Positions 63,182-64,000 of a stretch of 64,000 nt of DNA are shown here, piece after piece. Origin of the DNA: an uncultured Aquimarina sp. GTDB lineage: Bacteria > Bacteroidota > Bacteroidia > Flavobacteriales > Flavobacteriaceae. The notes under the pieces are model-generated. The model was not told where the DNA came from. It saw nothing but the letters and a program-made list of their open reading frames with translations, and did not search any database. The DNA is taken from positions 1 to 64,000 of the forward strand of contig CANMTP010000001.1 in the NCBI GenBank assembly GCA_947500845.1. Direction: 5' to 3'. The first letter of the stretch is position 1. Each line of letters begins with the position of its first letter. The translations under genes and the position numbers were made by a program.

Positions 63182-64000
63182 TTAAGTTAATTTTAGATCT
63201 TTTTTGATAGCCTCAATTTTGTTATCTAATTGTTGCTGTACCTGGTCAAAGTCATTAACCGAGGCAAGAGACTCTTGAATACTGATGTAAAATTTAATTT
63301 TTGGTTCAGTCCCACTAGGCCTTGCGGCAATTTTGCTTCCTCCTTCAGTATAAAATATCAGAACATTTGATTTTGGTATGTCGATAGAGCTTTCAGAATG
63401 ATCCTGAAGATTTTTCGCAACACTAGTTTGATAATCTTCAATTAGCACAACTTTTTCATTATTGATATGTGTAGGCGGATCATTTCTTAAGTCTACCATA
63501 GTTTGTTTGATCTCTGCCGCCCCATCAATTCCCTTTTTTACTAAAGAAACCAAACTTTCTTTATAAAAACCGTGTTTGGTGTATAATTCTAATAAGGTTT
63601 TGTAAAAAGAGCTACCTTTTTCTTTAGTAAAGGCTACAATTTCACATGCAAGCAGGGTAGAGGTGACAGCATCTTTATCCCTCACAAAATCACCAACCAT
63701 AAACCCAAAACTTTCTTCTCCACCGCCAATAAAATGTTTGTTAGGATAATCCTTGATTAACTTTGCTATCCATTTGAAACCAGTAAGTACCTCTTTATAT
63801 TCGACACCATAAGCCTGTGAAAGACTTCTCATCATGGGGGTAGATACAATAGTCGAGGCGACAAACTCATTTCCTTTTAATCCTATATTATTTTTATAGT
63901 GCTCTAATAAAAACCAGGTCATTACGATCATGGTCTGGTTGCCATTAAGTAATTGTAAGTCGCCATCGCTATTTCGAACCGCAATTCCTAATCGATCACA
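63182..64000 (-). CDS. Phosphoglucomutase/phosphomannomutase family protein, partial
   Basis: Only the C-terminal part is inside the window. The frame continues unbroken to 64000, where CDRLGIAVRNSDGDL belongs to the metal-binding loop of the family. Further motifs are the sugar-binding GGGEESFGFMVGD and the phosphate-binding ARPSGTEPKIKFYI. The enzyme interconverts hexose 1- and 6-phosphates, feeding glycogen, trehalose or cell-wall synthesis. The start lies beyond the window; the internal ATG at 63931 is not the real start. Confidence 0.93.
   Translation of the reverse strand, partial: CDRLGIAVRNSDGDLQLLNGNQTMIVMTWFLLEHYKNNIGLKGNEFVASTIVSTPMMRSLSQAYGVEYKEVLTGFKWIAKLIKDYPNKHFIGGGEESFGFMVGDFVRDKDAVTSTLLACEIVAFTKEKGSSFYKTLLELYTKHGFYKESLVSLVKKGIDGAAEIKQTMVDLRNDPPTHINNEKVVLIEDYQTSVAKNLQDHSESSIDIPKSNVLIFYTEGGSKIAARPSGTEPKIKFYISIQESLASVNDFDQVQQQLDNKIEAIKKDLKLT

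Noticed and set aside
1..64000. Integron integrase, tRNA or rRNA genes, prophage genes
   Set aside because: None could be recognised on either strand.

Overview
The window is AT-rich DNA from a member of the Flavobacteriia (Bacteroidota), probably a marine Flavobacteriaceae such as Aquimarina or a relative; the genus is not certain. The evidence is a type IX secretion sorting tail on the amylase, a SusC-like TonB receptor followed by a DUF4249 lipoprotein, promoters of the TTTG-N19-TAnnTTT type, and many short secreted or lipoprotein genes.

Region 1 (about 1-20,450) is accessory DNA. Unrelated one- or two-gene units, all but one on the + strand, are separated by structured repeats. Several units carry short ends that are inverted complements of each other but differ from unit to unit: 188-196 with 1616-1624, 1679-1688 with 3952-3961, 4882-4891 with 5908-5917, 6574-6582 with 8478-8486, and 11241-11253 with 12356-12368. 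This is the geometry expected of integron-type gene cassettes, and the spacer at 1616-1688 has an attC-like layout. No integrase gene is in the window. Cargo includes an SDR oxidoreductase with a Crp-like regulator, an ATPase/DUF4435 pair resembling the PARIS anti-phage system, an MscS channel with a VIT1-type transporter, two beta-lactamase-fold hydrolases, an alpha/beta hydrolase and several unknown membrane or secreted proteins. Two cassettes carry genes broken by an in-frame TAA. The spacers also hold IS1182-like transposase remnants, REP-like palindromes and a shared leader with a perfect 32-bp palindrome.

Region 2 (20,582-30,980) holds nhaA, a DUF2071 protein, a secreted M28 peptidase, and a four-gene outer-membrane operon: an unknown secreted protein, a TonB receptor with an STN domain, a DUF4249 lipoprotein and a large secreted protein.

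Region 3 (31,098-42,449) is mostly carbohydrate metabolism: an amidohydrolase and a propeller protein, an MFS transporter, a fused trehalose-phosphate synthase/phosphatase, a GH15 enzyme, a CBM9-like lipoprotein and a secreted GH13 alpha-amylase with two starch-binding modules.

Region 4 (43,091-51,409) is a fatty-acid beta-oxidation locus. A MarR regulator starts an operon with a FadB-like enzyme, a four-helix-bundle gene that looks inserted, a thiolase and an acyl-CoA dehydrogenase. An acyl-CoA ligase lies upstream. Matching palindromes in front of the regulator and in front of the ligase are the likely MarR operators.

Region 5 (51,888-64,000) carries a DUF4136 lipoprotein, purL, an RsmB-like rRNA methyltransferase, a Ycf48-like lipoprotein, an ECF sigma/anti-sigma-like/Spy-like operon, three tandem copies of a probable small RNA gene each with its own promoter and terminator, an MsbA-like ABC exporter and the 3' part of a phosphosugar mutase cut by the window edge.
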